A DNA stretch of 64,000 nt, taken from the NCBI GenBank assembly GCA_928721915.1, contig CAKMVZ010000001.1:186001-250000 (forward strand). The letters are read 5' to 3'. Source of the stretch: an uncultured Clostridia bacterium. Lineage in GTDB: Bacteria; Bacillota; Clostridia; TANB77; CAG-508. The notes under the pieces were generated by a model. That model made no database searches and was not told the origin of the DNA. It saw only the letters and a list, made by a program, of their open reading frames with translations. Both the position numbers and the translations under genes were made by a program. Positions 41,007-49,710 of this stretch are shown piece by piece; position 1 is the first letter of the stretch; each line of letters starts with the position of its first letter.

Positions 41007-42036
41007 TAAGGATTTGTATAAAAAAGAAATTTTTGAGAAATGTAAAAAAACTGAAAATCGAAAAAAATATTTTTTCGAAAAAGAAATAAGTTTTAATAAA
41101 AAATTTAAATTAATTCCTCAGTTAATAGCTTGTATAATATTATTTGTTGGAGTTGGCGCTCTTGCGTATACAGGTGTTACAAATAATTCAAAACAAAGAC
41201 CAGAGCAAAATATAGCAAGTAATCAATCTTATGCAGTAAATCCTTCTGAGTTAGAGTGGGCAAATGATTTTAATTATAAGAAAATAAAATCAATAGATGA
41301 ATATAACAAATTTAAAAGTAGTTATGAAAATATAATTAATATGACAGAAGAAGATTTTGAAAATAATTTTTTATTAGTTGTTTTTCCGGCTGGAGATGTT
41401 TATATTTCAGATATATATAGTGATGATACAACTTTATATGTAAAAATAATAAGAGATTATGAAACTGATAAAAAAAATGAGGTACCGGGTTTAAAAATTA
41501 TTTCAACAAAAGTTTCTAATAGTTTAGATAGAGATGATATAAAAATAATGGAATTTTCTAATAAGAATACTATGGGAAATGAGTATTTAAGTATAGAAGA
41601 AATAGTTACAAATGGATATACTATGGAAGAAGCAATAGAAGATGGATGTATAGTTACAGAATATAATCCAGAAAAATATGGAAATTATGATACTTATCTA
41701 GTTTCGAAAAATCAAGATAAATTAGATGAATTTGTAGAAGCAACAAAAAACGGAGAAGCAAGATCTTTAAGATTAGTATATTACAATACAAGTTACACAA
41801 GATATACTGATGTAACTTTCAAGGATGGAAAGTACAAAGTATTTGAATATATGCTAGTAACAGGAGAAAGCCCAATGTGGGAAATAGAGGATTCATCTAA
41901 TTATTATGAAGGAACAGAAATGTTTATTGGAAAATATAAACCTGATAGTGAGATAAGTTATAATGTTATAACTCTAAAGGCTCCAAATGGACAATTTGGC
42001 AGCATGTCAATTTGTAGTTTTAATAAAATAATTTAA
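40999..42036 (+). CDS. Probable anti-sigma factor, single-pass membrane protein
   Basis: 345 residues overlapping the sigma gene. The first ~35 residues are charged and probably cytoplasmic, where they would hold the sigma factor. One membrane helix (~37-57) follows, then a large extracellular part with no recognised enzyme motif. AAGGAGGAAG supports the start. The anti-sigma role rests on overlap and topology; no zinc-binding HxxxCxxC motif is present. The outer part could be a sensor. Confidence 0.7.
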   Translation: MFDKDLYKKEIFEKCKKTENRKKYFFEKEISFNKKFKLIPQLIACIILFVGVGALAYTGVTNNSKQRPEQNIASNQSYAVNPSELEWANDFNYKKIKSIDEYNKFKSSYENIINMTEEDFENNFLLVVFPAGDVYISDIYSDDTTLYVKIIRDYETDKKNEVPGLKIISTKVSNSLDRDDIKIMEFSNKNTMGNEYLSIEEIVTNGYTMEEAIEDGCIVTEYNPEKYGNYDTYLVSKNQDKLDEFVEATKNGEARSLRLVYYNTSYTRYTDVTFKDGKYKVFEYMLVTGESPMWEIEDSSNYYEGTEMFIGKYKPDSEISYNVITLKAPNGQFGSMSICSFNKII

Positions 42037-42053
42037 ATTTTTTATAAAAACTA

Positions 42054-42147
42054 TTGACAATTTAAAATAGTTGCATTATAATTGCAACATGAAACGGGGG
42101 CATGAAAGATTAAATATTAAATCTTTCGTGTCTCTTTTTGTTTATAT
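42054..42147 (+). promoter_or_regulatory. Near-consensus promoter followed at once by a hairpin (short RNA or comM leader attenuator)
   Basis: TTGACA 42054-42059 and TATAAT 42077-42082 with a 17-base spacer is one of the best promoters in the window. The expected transcript starts near 42089. A stem of about ten base pairs (GAAAGATT / AATCTTTC, extended by CAT/GTG) lies at 42101-42132, then CTCTTTTTGTTT, a terminator shape. This gives a ~60-base RNA, or an attenuated leader for comM at 42224. An ATG at 42089 is followed by AAA CGG, so a leaderless mini-ORF with its own CGG is possible. Confidence 0.6.
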
Positions 42148-42223
42148 TAAAATTTAAAGACATTATAGTATTTTAAATGTTTTAATAGTTAGAAAATTAA
42201 ATGTTATTGATTTAGGAGGTAAA

Positions 42224-43740
42224 ATGTTATCTGTTGTTAAATGTATGGTACTTCAAGGATTAAATGGAACATTGGTTAATACTGAGGTAGATGTATCTAA
42301 TGGTATGCCTATTTGGGAGATTATTGGACTTCCTGATATTAGCGTTAAAGAATCAAAAGAAAGAGTTAAAACTGCAATTAAAAATTGTGGTATTGATATA
42401 CCAAGTAGAAGATATATTATTAATCTGTCACCTGCTAATTTAAGAAAAGAAGGTTCATATTTTGATTTAGCAATTTCAATCGGAGTTTTGAAGTCTATAG
42501 GATTTCTAGAAAAGGCAAATTTAAGTGATATTATTTTTATTGGTGAATTATCTTTAGATAGTAAAATAAAAAGAGTAAATGGAGTGCTTCCAATGTGCAT
42601 TGAAGCATTAAAATATGGAATAAAAAAAGTTATAGTTCCTAAAGAAAATGCAAAAGAAGCAGCACTTATAAAAGAGATAGAAGTAATTGGTGTAGATAAT
42701 TTATTTGATTTAATAAGATATTTAAATAATGAAATTGAAATAAAAAGAGAAGAATCAGATGTTAAAGATATTTTTGAGAATTATAGTCAGTATGATATTG
42801 ATTTTTCTGAAGTAAAAGGTCAGCATAATGTTAAAAGAGCTTTAGAAATTGCAACTGCTGGAGGCCATAATGTTTTAATGATTGGAAGCCCTGGTTCGCG
42901 GAAAAACTATGATGGCAAAAAGAGTAAAAACAATTCTTCCAAATTTAAATTTTGAGGAAGCATTAGAGATTACAAAGATTTATAGCATTTCAGGAAATAT
43001 GAAAGATGAATTTTTAATTACTAAAAGACCTTTTAGAAGTCCTCATCATACAATTTCTGCAAATGCTTTAATAGGAGGTGGTAGAATTCCAAAACCTGGA
43101 GAAATTAGTTTATCTCATTCAGGAGTACTATTTTTAGATGAACTGCCGGAATTTAATAGAAGTGCTTTAGAAGTACTACGTGGACCATTAGAAGATAAAA
43201 TTGTTAATATTAGTAGAGTTGGTGCAAGTATTACATATCCTTGTAATTTTATGCTAGTTGCGAGTATGAACCCGTGTCCGTGTCGGCTATTTTGGAAGTA
43301 AAGATAAAGCTTGTAAGTGTACGGAATTTCAGATTAAGAATTATAGGAGTAGAATAAGTGGTCCTATTTTAGATAGAATTGACATTCAAGTTCAAGTATC
43401 TAATATTAAATATGATGGGACAGAAAATAGATTAGAAGAAAGTTCTAAAACTATTAGGGAAAGAGTAAATAAAGCTAGAAAAATTCAAAATGAAAGATAT
43501 AAAAAATATGATTTTTTTTGTAATAGTGATTTAAAAATTAAACTTATGAATAAATTTTGTGAACTTGATAATATATCAAATGAAATTTTAAAAAAAGCTT
43601 CTGATAAAATGAATTTAAGTTCAAGGGGATATACAAAAGTTTTGAAAGTTGCTAGAACAATTGCTGATTTAGATAATTCAAGTAATATCAAAAAAGACCA
43701 TATATTAGAAGCTTTACAATATAGAGGTTTTGAGGGTTAG
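42224..43740 (+). CDS. comM: ComM/YifB family Mg-chelatase-like AAA ATPase (two CGG +1 sites)
   Basis: 504 residues after two shifts, the normal ComM length. ATG 42224 follows TTAGGAGG. N-terminal ChlI-like domain: EIIGLPDISVKESKERV, RRYIINLSPANLRKEGS, FIGELSLDSKIKRVNG. Walker A reads GSPGSGKTMMAKR, and its Gly226 is made by the first shift at 42899. Then FRSPHHTIS, PKPGEISLSHSGVLFLDE (Walker B) and MNPCPCGYFG with the zinc-type cysteines, where Gly354 comes from the second shift at 43284; CKCTEF follows. The C-terminal lid ends LSSRGYTKVLKVARTIADLD and LEALQYRG. ComM is a helicase-like branch-migration factor in natural transformation. Unshifted, translation would stop 18 codons after the first site. 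Confidence 0.92.
42899..42902 (+). other. CGG +1 recoding site (TCG C|GGA) inside the ComM Walker A motif
   Basis: The invariant last glycine of GxxGxGKT is read only if the C is skipped. This fixes both the shift point and the inserted residue. Confidence 0.95.
43284..43287 (+). other. CGG +1 recoding site (TGT C|GGC) in the ComM MNPCPCG motif
   Basis: The conserved Cys-Pro-Cys-Gly-Tyr motif is completed only in the +1 frame. Confidence 0.95.
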
Positions 43741-43750
43741 GAGTGGTTTT

Positions 43751-44616
43751 TTGGAATATATTAAAATAGATGATGAAGAATATCCAGATAATTTAAAAAG
43801 AATATATAGTCCACCTAAAATATTATATTATAAAGGAAATATTAATTTACTTAAAGAGCCGGCTATAGCAATAATAGGAAGTAGAGATTTAACAGAATAT
43901 GGAGCAAATATTGGAAAAAGATTTATAAAAGAAATTGCTTTAAGAGATATTGTGGTAGTAAGCGGTATGGCAAAAGGAGCCGATAGATTAGCTCATGAGG
44001 AAACTTTAAATGTGGGTGGAAAAACAATTGCAGTAATGGGAACAGGTTTTAACCACATTTATCCTGTGGAAAATGTGGATTTATATAATAGAATTTTAAA
44101 AGAAGGTGGATTAGTTATAACAGAATATCCAGAAAATGTTAGTTTTATGAGTAAAAATTTTCCATTTAGAAATAGAATTATAAGTGGAATTTCAAAAACT
44201 GTTTTCATAATTGAGGCAAAATATAGAAGTGGAACTACAATCACAGCAAGATATGCTTGGTCACAAGGAAAAAATGTATATGCACTTCCACGGTAGGCTT
44301 GATAGTAAAAATGGAGTAGGGGTAAATAATTTGATAAAAGAAGGAGCTAAAATGGTAGTATGCGTAGATGATATTTTGAATGACTTTGTGGAATTTAAAT
44401 ATAAGAAAAAAAGAAGAATAATTCAAAATAATAGAGTGAAAAAAGAATATAGGAAAATTTATGAACTCCTAGGGGAAAAGCCAATTAGTGTAGAAGAAAT
44501 TTCTTATAAAACTAAAAATGATATAACTTGTACATCAAAATTACTTACACTTATGGAATTTGAGGACTTAGTAAAATATATAATAGGAGCACGGATATGT
44601 TAAAAAAGAATTATAA
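43751..44616 (+). CDS. dprA: DNA processing protein DprA (two CGG +1 sites)
   Basis: 287 residues after two shifts. The TTG at 43751 has AGGAG seven bases upstream; a TTG at 43730 overlapping comM is less likely. Rossmann-type DprA fold: EPAIAIIGSRDLTEYG, VVSGMAKGADRLAHEE, GKTIAVMGTGFNHIYPVEN, GLVITEYPE, FPFRNRIISGIS and EAKYRSGTTITARYAWSQGK. The motif ALPGRLDSKNGVGVNNLI requires the first shift (Gly181, CGG 44291). The C-terminal winged-helix part ends IIGAGYVKKEL, where the second shift (Gly281, CGG 44592) restores the usual Gly-Tyr-Val ending; unshifted it would end after two more residues. DprA loads RecA on incoming single-stranded DNA. It follows comM by ten bases. Confidence 0.92.
44291..44294 (+). 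other. CGG +1 recoding site (CCA C|GGT) in DprA
   Basis: The zero frame meets TAG at the next codon. The +1 frame gives the conserved Pro-Gly and continues for 100 codons. Confidence 0.95.
44592..44595 (+). other. CGG +1 recoding site (GCA C|GGA) near the DprA C-terminus
   Basis: The zero frame ends after two codons. The +1 frame adds Gly-Tyr-Val-Lys-Lys-Glu-Leu, which fits DprA C-termini better. Confidence 0.75.
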
Positions 44617-44974
44617 AAATGACTTTAAATCTTTAGGGAATGAAGGAGAAGAGTTTGCTGCAAATTTTTTAGAAGAAAAAGGATATAAAATTATTGAAAG
44701 AAATTTTAGAGCATATTGCGGAGAAATAGATATTATTGCTAAGTATAAAAATGAAATTATTTTTGTAGAAGTAAAAACAAGAAGAAATATGAAATATGGA
44801 GAAGCAATTGATTCTATAACACCTTTAAAAAAGATACATATTTTAAAAACGGCAAATTTCTTTTTGTATAAAAATAATTTGTTAAAATTTCCAATAAGAT
44901 TTGATATTATTGAAGTTTATTTATTTGATAAAAATTTTAATATAAATCATATAAAAAATGTAAGTTTAAATTAA
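44597..44974 (+). CDS. UPF0102 (YraN) family protein
   Basis: 125 residues; ATG 44597 with AGGAG seven bases upstream, inside the recoded end of dprA (20-base overlap). Endonuclease-like fold with LGNEGEEFAANFLEEKGYKI, CGEIDIIAKYKNEIIFVEVKTR (the D-ExK core) and YGEAIDSITPLKK. The family is restriction-endonuclease-like and often neighbours dprA, rnhB or topA; its substrate is unsettled. Co-transcribed with comM and dprA. Confidence 0.93.
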   Translation: MLKKNYKNDFKSLGNEGEEFAANFLEEKGYKIIERNFRAYCGEIDIIAKYKNEIIFVEVKTRRNMKYGEAIDSITPLKKIHILKTANFFLYKNNLLKFPIRFDIIEVYLFDKNFNINHIKNVSLN

Positions 44975-45018
44975 TTTGTTTAATTTTAAGAATATCTTAA
45001 GAATTTTGTAAAATTTGC

Positions 45019-45047
45019 TTGCAAAAAATGCTAAATAATTATATTAT
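45019..45047 (+). promoter_or_regulatory. Promoter upstream of the small membrane protein
   Basis: TTGCAA at 45019-45024 and TATTAT at 45042-45047 with a 17-base spacer, before AAGGAGG. Confidence 0.55.
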
Positions 45048-45083
45048 ATTGATAGTTTTTTAGGTTTTAAGGAGGAACTATTT

Positions 45084-45602
45084 ATGAATAAAAAAATTAT
45101 AATTATTGTAGCAATTGTAATAGTTATTATAGCTGGAATTATTGCTTTTGGAGTTTTGAGTAATGGCAAAAAAGAAGAATCTAATGTAAAAGATCAAAGT
45201 TCTTCTGTATATGAAATAGAATATAAAGGAGTTAATATTACTCCTGGTCAAAAGTTTGATGAAGCTGCAATTTCTGAGGAATATAGTTTATCTGAAATCC
45301 AAAGTTGTGCTTTTGAAGGAAATGATAAAGTTTATACATATTCTGGAGTAGAAATTATAGTAGCTGAAGTTGAAGGAGTAGATACAGTTTATTCTGTATA
45401 TTTTTTAGATCCTGAAATGCAAACTAAAGAGGGAGTTAAAATATCTGATAGTAAAGATAAAGTTATAAGCACTTATGGAGATAATTATGAAAGCACTGTA
45501 GAAAATAGTTATGCATATACAAAAGATGATGTTACACTTTCTTTTATAGTACAAAATGATACGATTATATCTATTGAATACACTTTAAATATAAATAATT
45601 AA
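45084..45602 (+). CDS. Small membrane-anchored protein, unknown
   Basis: 172 residues after AAGGAGG. One N-terminal helix (~4-24) without a lipobox Cys. The outer part is a beta-rich domain of ~140 residues with VYTYSGVEIIVAEVEG and two internal DSK/D repeats (KISDSKDKVISTYGDNYE, then YAYTKDDVTLSF), the shape of a small beta-sandwich that appears with wall proteins in Clostridia. I do not recognise a function. It precedes the transglutaminase-like gene by 26 bases. Confidence 0.7.
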   Translation: MNKKIIIIVAIVIVIIAGIIAFGVLSNGKKEESNVKDQSSSVYEIEYKGVNITPGQKFDEAAISEEYSLSEIQSCAFEGNDKVYTYSGVEIIVAEVEGVDTVYSVYFLDPEMQTKEGVKISDSKDKVISTYGDNYESTVENSYAYTKDDVTLSFIVQNDTIISIEYTLNINN

Positions 45603-45628
45603 TTATAATAATTGGGGATATTAATGAG

Positions 45629-47302
45629 ATGAAAAATAAAAAGAAAGTTAATAATAGGGTTGAGAAGAAAAATTTAAATAAAATTAAAAAGGTAAAAACA
45701 GAAATACAAAAGGAAAAAAACATAAAAAATACAAAAAAACTAAATAAAACGAGAGCTATATGTTTTTCTGTTGTATTAATTTTAATTATATTTCTTACAA
45801 TTCTAGTTTATTTAGCTGTAAGACCAAAATTTAAAGATATTACTATAGAACTTGGAACAGAAAATGTATCAGCAGAAGATTTTTTAGTAAGTTCAATTTA
45901 TAAAAATGGAGCTACGATTATAACAGATTTAAATTCTATTAATTTAAAAAAAGTTCAATCAGTAAATATTGTGTTAGATTTTAAAGGTAGACAAGAAACT
46001 GTAAAATTAAATATTGTTGATACAACTGCCCCAAATGTTAAATTTAAAGATATGATGGCATATTTAGATTATGTTCCAAATCCAGAAGATTTTATAGAAT
46101 CGAAAGAAGATTATTCTGAAATGAGAGTTGAATTTGTACAAATTCCAGAATATACAGATTATGGAACATATGATGTAACAGTAAAAGTAGTTGATGCTTA
46201 TGGAAATGAAACTACAGGTACATGTAAACTTATGATAACATGGCTTATTCAAGAGGTTAATTTAGAATTAGGAAGTCCTTTTTCAGTTGCAAACGTTGTA
46301 ATTGATACTGCGCGATTTGGTTCTTTAGTTCCTGAAAGTGAACTTGCTAAAGTAAATCCAATGATAATAGGAACTTATGAGATAAATGTTTCTATAGATG
46401 GAAAGAATTATACATCAAAAGTAAATGTAAAAGATACAACGCCACCAAATTTACAACTTAAAAATATTACAATTTGGGATGATCAAACTATTGCAGGATA
46501 CGAAAGTTTTATAGTTTCTGTAAGTGATATTTCAGGAGAAGTTACAACAGAGTCACAGACTCAAATTGATTATACTAAAATAGGAGATCAAACAATTACA
46601 ATAAAAGCAACAGATGTTAATGGAAATGTTAATGAACAAAATGCTGTTTTAACAATTAAACATGATACTACTGGGCCTAAAATTTATGGTTTATCTAATT
46701 TAACTGTTAATAAACATTCTGCGGTTAATTATGAATCAGGAGTTTATGCGACAGATGATAAAGATGGAAGTGTAAGCTTTACAGTTAATTCAAGTGCAGT
46801 AAATACTGCGGCAGCTGGGACTTATTATGCAACATATTCAGCAGTTGATGCAGCTGGAAATACAAGTTCTTATAAAAGAAAAATAATTGTAAATTGGGAT
46901 CAAGAAGATGTTAATGCTAAAATTGATTATTTTTATAATAGTTATTGTGCAGGTCAAAGTGCAGCAGGGATTACTCAAACAGTTAGAGATAGAATAAAAT
47001 ATACATCTGTAAATTATGCTTCACGTAGTAGTGCTATTTATTATGGATTAACAAATGGTTCAGGAAATTGTTTTGTACATGCTTATATTTTACAAGCTTT
47101 ACTTAAAAAAGCAGGATATTCTTGTCAAATAATTTATGTTATAGATGGAGCTCACTGTTGGAATAAGGTTGGAAATGTTCATTATGATTCAACACCTGGA
47201 AGAAATCATTCTTTAGTTTCAAATTCAGATGAAGAAAAATTAGCTGAGCCTTGGTTTTCATCAAGAGCATATAATGCAAGTCAATTTGTAGTTATAAATT
47301 AG
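45629..47302 (+). CDS. Membrane-anchored Ig-like protein with C-terminal transglutaminase-like domain
   Basis: 557 residues. A very Lys-rich cytoplasmic N-terminus (~1-48) and one helix (~49-68) precede several Ig/HYR-like domains, marked by VDTTAPNVKFKD, VKVVDAYGNETTG, DTTPPNLQLKN and DTTGPKIYGLSNLTV. The C-terminal ~130 residues have the transglutaminase-like triad: SGNCFVHAYILQALLKKAG (Cys), DGAHCWNKV (His) and VHYDSTPG (Asp). Such domains cross-link or cut proteins or wall peptides outside the cell. Downstream MBOAT and SGNH genes follow with small gaps, so the three may modify a common surface polymer. Confidence 0.82.
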   Translation: MKNKKKVNNRVEKKNLNKIKKVKTEIQKEKNIKNTKKLNKTRAICFSVVLILIIFLTILVYLAVRPKFKDITIELGTENVSAEDFLVSSIYKNGATIITDLNSINLKKVQSVNIVLDFKGRQETVKLNIVDTTAPNVKFKDMMAYLDYVPNPEDFIESKEDYSEMRVEFVQIPEYTDYGTYDVTVKVVDAYGNETTGTCKLMITWLIQEVNLELGSPFSVANVVIDTARFGSLVPESELAKVNPMIIGTYEINVSIDGKNYTSKVNVKDTTPPNLQLKNITIWDDQTIAGYESFIVSVSDISGEVTTESQTQIDYTKIGDQTITIKATDVNGNVNEQNAVLTIKHDTTGPKIYGLSNLTVNKHSAVNYESGVYATDDKDGSVSFTVNSSAVNTAAAGTYYATYSAVDAAGNTSSYKRKIIVNWDQEDVNAKIDYFYNSYCAGQSAAGITQTVRDRIKYTSVNYASRSSAIYYGLTNGSGNCFVHAYILQALLKKAGYSCQIIYVIDGAHCWNKVGNVHYDSTPGRNHSLVSNSDEEKLAEPWFSSRAYNASQFVVIN

Positions 47303-47318
47303 TAAGAGGAGATAGAAT

Positions 47319-48581
47319 TTGAATATAGTACTATTTATATTAAGTATAGCAATATATTTAAGTTATGGGTTTTCAAATTTCATATTTATTATATTTAGTA
47401 TGCTTTCAAGCTTTATAGCAGCTAGATTTTTAAAAAGAAAAAATGGTAAAGTTATTTTAGGTTTAGCTATTTTTGTAAATGCAGCTTTACTTGTAATGTC
47501 AAAATTTTTACCATATGTAAATATTAATTTTATAAGCTCTATTGGTATCTCTTATTATACTTTGCAAGTAATATCATATTTAGTAGATGTTTATAAAGGA
47601 AAATATGAGGCAGAGAAAAATTTATTTTATTTTGCATTGTATATTTTCTATATTCCACATATCTTTATAGGTCCAATCATTAGATATGATGAAATGAGGG
47701 AGCAAATACTAAAGAAAAAGAGAATAAAATTAGAGAATTTAGAAGATGGTTTTTTAAGAATTTTTTGGGGATTATTTAAGAAATTTGTAATTTCGGGAAG
47801 AGTTGCTATAATTGTAGGTACAATTTCTTCAAATTTAGAAATATATAATGGAGCTTTTGCATTTTTTGCTATGCTTTTGTATGGAATTCAATTATACACA
47901 GATTTTAGTGGTGGAATTGATATTGTTTTAGGTGTTTCTAAGGTTGCAGATATTGATTTAAAAGAAAACTTTGATAGTCCATATTTATCTGAAAACATAA
48001 AGGAATTCTGGAGAAGATGGCATATTTCTTTAAGTTCTTGGCTAAGGGATTATATATATATCCCTCTTGGAGGAAGCCGCTGCTCAAAGTTTAGAAAAGC
48101 TATTAATATATTAATTACATTTTTAGTTTCAGGATTATGGCATGGTGTTAATTATATTTTATGGGGATTTATCCATGGAATATTTGTATTACTAGGAGAT
48201 AGTTATAAAACAAAATTTAAAAACTTAAATAGAGTTATAAATTATATTATAGTTTCACTTCTTTGGTCTTTCTTTATTTGGCCAACAACTGGTCAAGCTG
48301 TTAAAGCAATTTTGAGTGTATTTACTGATTTTAATATAATTAAATTTGCTCAGAATTTATTAAGTCTTGGAGTAAGTTTAGGAGACTATATTATTTTAAT
48401 AATTTCAATATTAATTTTATTTATATTTGATAGTAAAAAAGATAAAATTTTAAGTTATATTAAATCAAAATCATTTGAAAGAAAACTAATATATATAGGA
48501 ACATTTGCATTAGTTATTATGACATTTGGAATTTATGGAATAGGCTTTGAAGTAAATGATTTTATTTATAGTAAATTTTAA
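47319..48581 (+). CDS. MBOAT family O-acyltransferase (AlgI/DltB type)
   Basis: 420 residues from a TTG start with AGAGGAGA upstream. About ten to eleven membrane helices. Signature regions: GISYYTLQVISYLVDVY, IPHIFIGPIIRYDE, LYTDFSGGIDIVLGVSK, and EFWRRWHISLSSWLRDYIYIPLGG, with the catalytic His in VSGLWHGVNYILWGFIHG. MBOAT proteins pass acyl groups across the membrane onto polymers (alginate, teichoic acid, cellulose, peptidoglycan). The next gene is the usual SGNH-like partner. It contains the only CGC arginine codon I noticed (48076). Confidence 0.93.
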   Translation: MNIVLFILSIAIYLSYGFSNFIFIIFSMLSSFIAARFLKRKNGKVILGLAIFVNAALLVMSKFLPYVNINFISSIGISYYTLQVISYLVDVYKGKYEAEKNLFYFALYIFYIPHIFIGPIIRYDEMREQILKKKRIKLENLEDGFLRIFWGLFKKFVISGRVAIIVGTISSNLEIYNGAFAFFAMLLYGIQLYTDFSGGIDIVLGVSKVADIDLKENFDSPYLSENIKEFWRRWHISLSSWLRDYIYIPLGGSRCSKFRKAINILITFLVSGLWHGVNYILWGFIHGIFVLLGDSYKTKFKNLNRVINYIIVSLLWSFFIWPTTGQAVKAILSVFTDFNIIKFAQNLLSLGVSLGDYIILIISILILFIFDSKKDKILSYIKSKSFERKLIYIGTFALVIMTFGIYGIGFEVNDFIYSKF

Positions 48582-48597
48582 GTTTTAGGAGATTAAA

Positions 48598-49599
48598 TTG
48601 AAAAGAGCTGTAAAAATTTTTGTTATTTTAATAATTTTTATAATAATATTTGCTTTTTTAAATAGATTACTTAAACCAAAATATGCAACAAGTTTAGTTG
48701 AGGGAAGCATGATTTCGCAATATTATGGTGAATCAAAAGATCATGAAGTAATTTTTATTGGTGATTGTGAAGTATATGCTAATTTTTCTCCTATGGTTAT
48801 GTATGAAGAGTCAGGAATAAAGGCTTATGTTAGAGGTTCGTCTCAGCAACTTATATGGCAATCATATTATATTTTAGAAGAAACTTTAAAATATGAAAAA
48901 CCAAAAGTAGTTGTATTTAATGTAAATTCAATGAGATATGGAAAAAATAGTAGTGCAGTCAGTGAAGCTTATAATAGGCTTATGATAGATAATATGAAAT
49001 GGTCAAAAACTAAAGTAGATTTAATAAAAGCTTCAATGACAGAAGAGGAAAGTTTTATTTCATATGTTTTTCCAATTTTAAGATATCATTCAAGATTTGA
49101 TGAATTAACTAAAGAAGATTTTGAATATTTATTTAAGAATAAAATAAATACATATAATGGATTTTTAGTAAATAAAAATATAAAACCAGTTACAAATCTT
49201 CCAACGAAAAGACCTTTAGCGAATTATGAATTTAATAGCGAATGTTATGAGTATTTACAAAAGATTACAGATTTATGTAAAAATAACAATATAGAATTGA
49301 TTTTAATAAAAGCTCCAAGTGTATATCCATATTGGTATGACGAATATAATACTCAAATAGAACAATTTGCTTTAAAAAATAATTTAGATTTTTATAATTT
49401 TTTAGATAATGCAGAAGAAATAGGCATAGATTATAATAAAGATACATATGATGGAGGATTGCATTTAAATTTAACAGGAGCAACTAAACTGTCAAAATAT
49501 TTTGCAAAAATATTAAAAGAAAATTATAATTTAACAGATTATACTGGTGATGAATTATATAATAAAAAATTAGAAGAATATAAAGAAGCTATAAAGTAG
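48598..49599 (+). CDS. SGNH-like acyltransferase partner of MBOAT
   Basis: 333 residues from TTG 48598. One N-terminal helix (~5-23), the rest outside the membrane. Block I reads VIFIGDCEVYANFSP, in the place of the SGNH nucleophile motif GDS, with Cys where Ser is usual; ELILIKAPSVYPYW and DGGLHLNLTGATKLS (Asp-x-x-His block) follow. Position after MBOAT matches AlgX/DltD-type partners that complete polymer acylation. The Cys substitution is worth checking. Confidence 0.8.
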   Translation: MKRAVKIFVILIIFIIIFAFLNRLLKPKYATSLVEGSMISQYYGESKDHEVIFIGDCEVYANFSPMVMYEESGIKAYVRGSSQQLIWQSYYILEETLKYEKPKVVVFNVNSMRYGKNSSAVSEAYNRLMIDNMKWSKTKVDLIKASMTEEESFISYVFPILRYHSRFDELTKEDFEYLFKNKINTYNGFLVNKNIKPVTNLPTKRPLANYEFNSECYEYLQKITDLCKNNNIELILIKAPSVYPYWYDEYNTQIEQFALKNNLDFYNFLDNAEEIGIDYNKDTYDGGLHLNLTGATKLSKYFAKILKENYNLTDYTGDELYNKKLEEYKEAIK

Positions 49600-49616
49600 A
49601 AAAATATATTGTAATA

Positions 49617-49664
49617 AAAGCCAAATTTTAACATAAATAGTATTGCTAAAATTTGGTTTTTGCT
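49617..49664 (+). terminator. Terminator after the MBOAT/SGNH pair
   Basis: AAGCCAAATTTTA and TAAAATTTGGTTTT form a 12-bp stem with a 16-base loop and T-rich tail. Confidence 0.75.
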
Positions 49665-49710
49665 TTATAATAAATGTGTAAAATTTTAGAGTTTAAGGAG
49701 ATATATTAAA

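Noticed and set aside
42882..43301. Middle part of comM as an independent small gene
   Set aside because: It begins within the ATPase domain, contains only Walker A to MNPCP and is completed on both sides by CGG shifts.
44211..44603. C-terminal dprA segment as a separate 130-residue protein
   Set aside because: Its apparent start overlaps the upstream dprA frame and the conserved Rossmann fold runs across the join.
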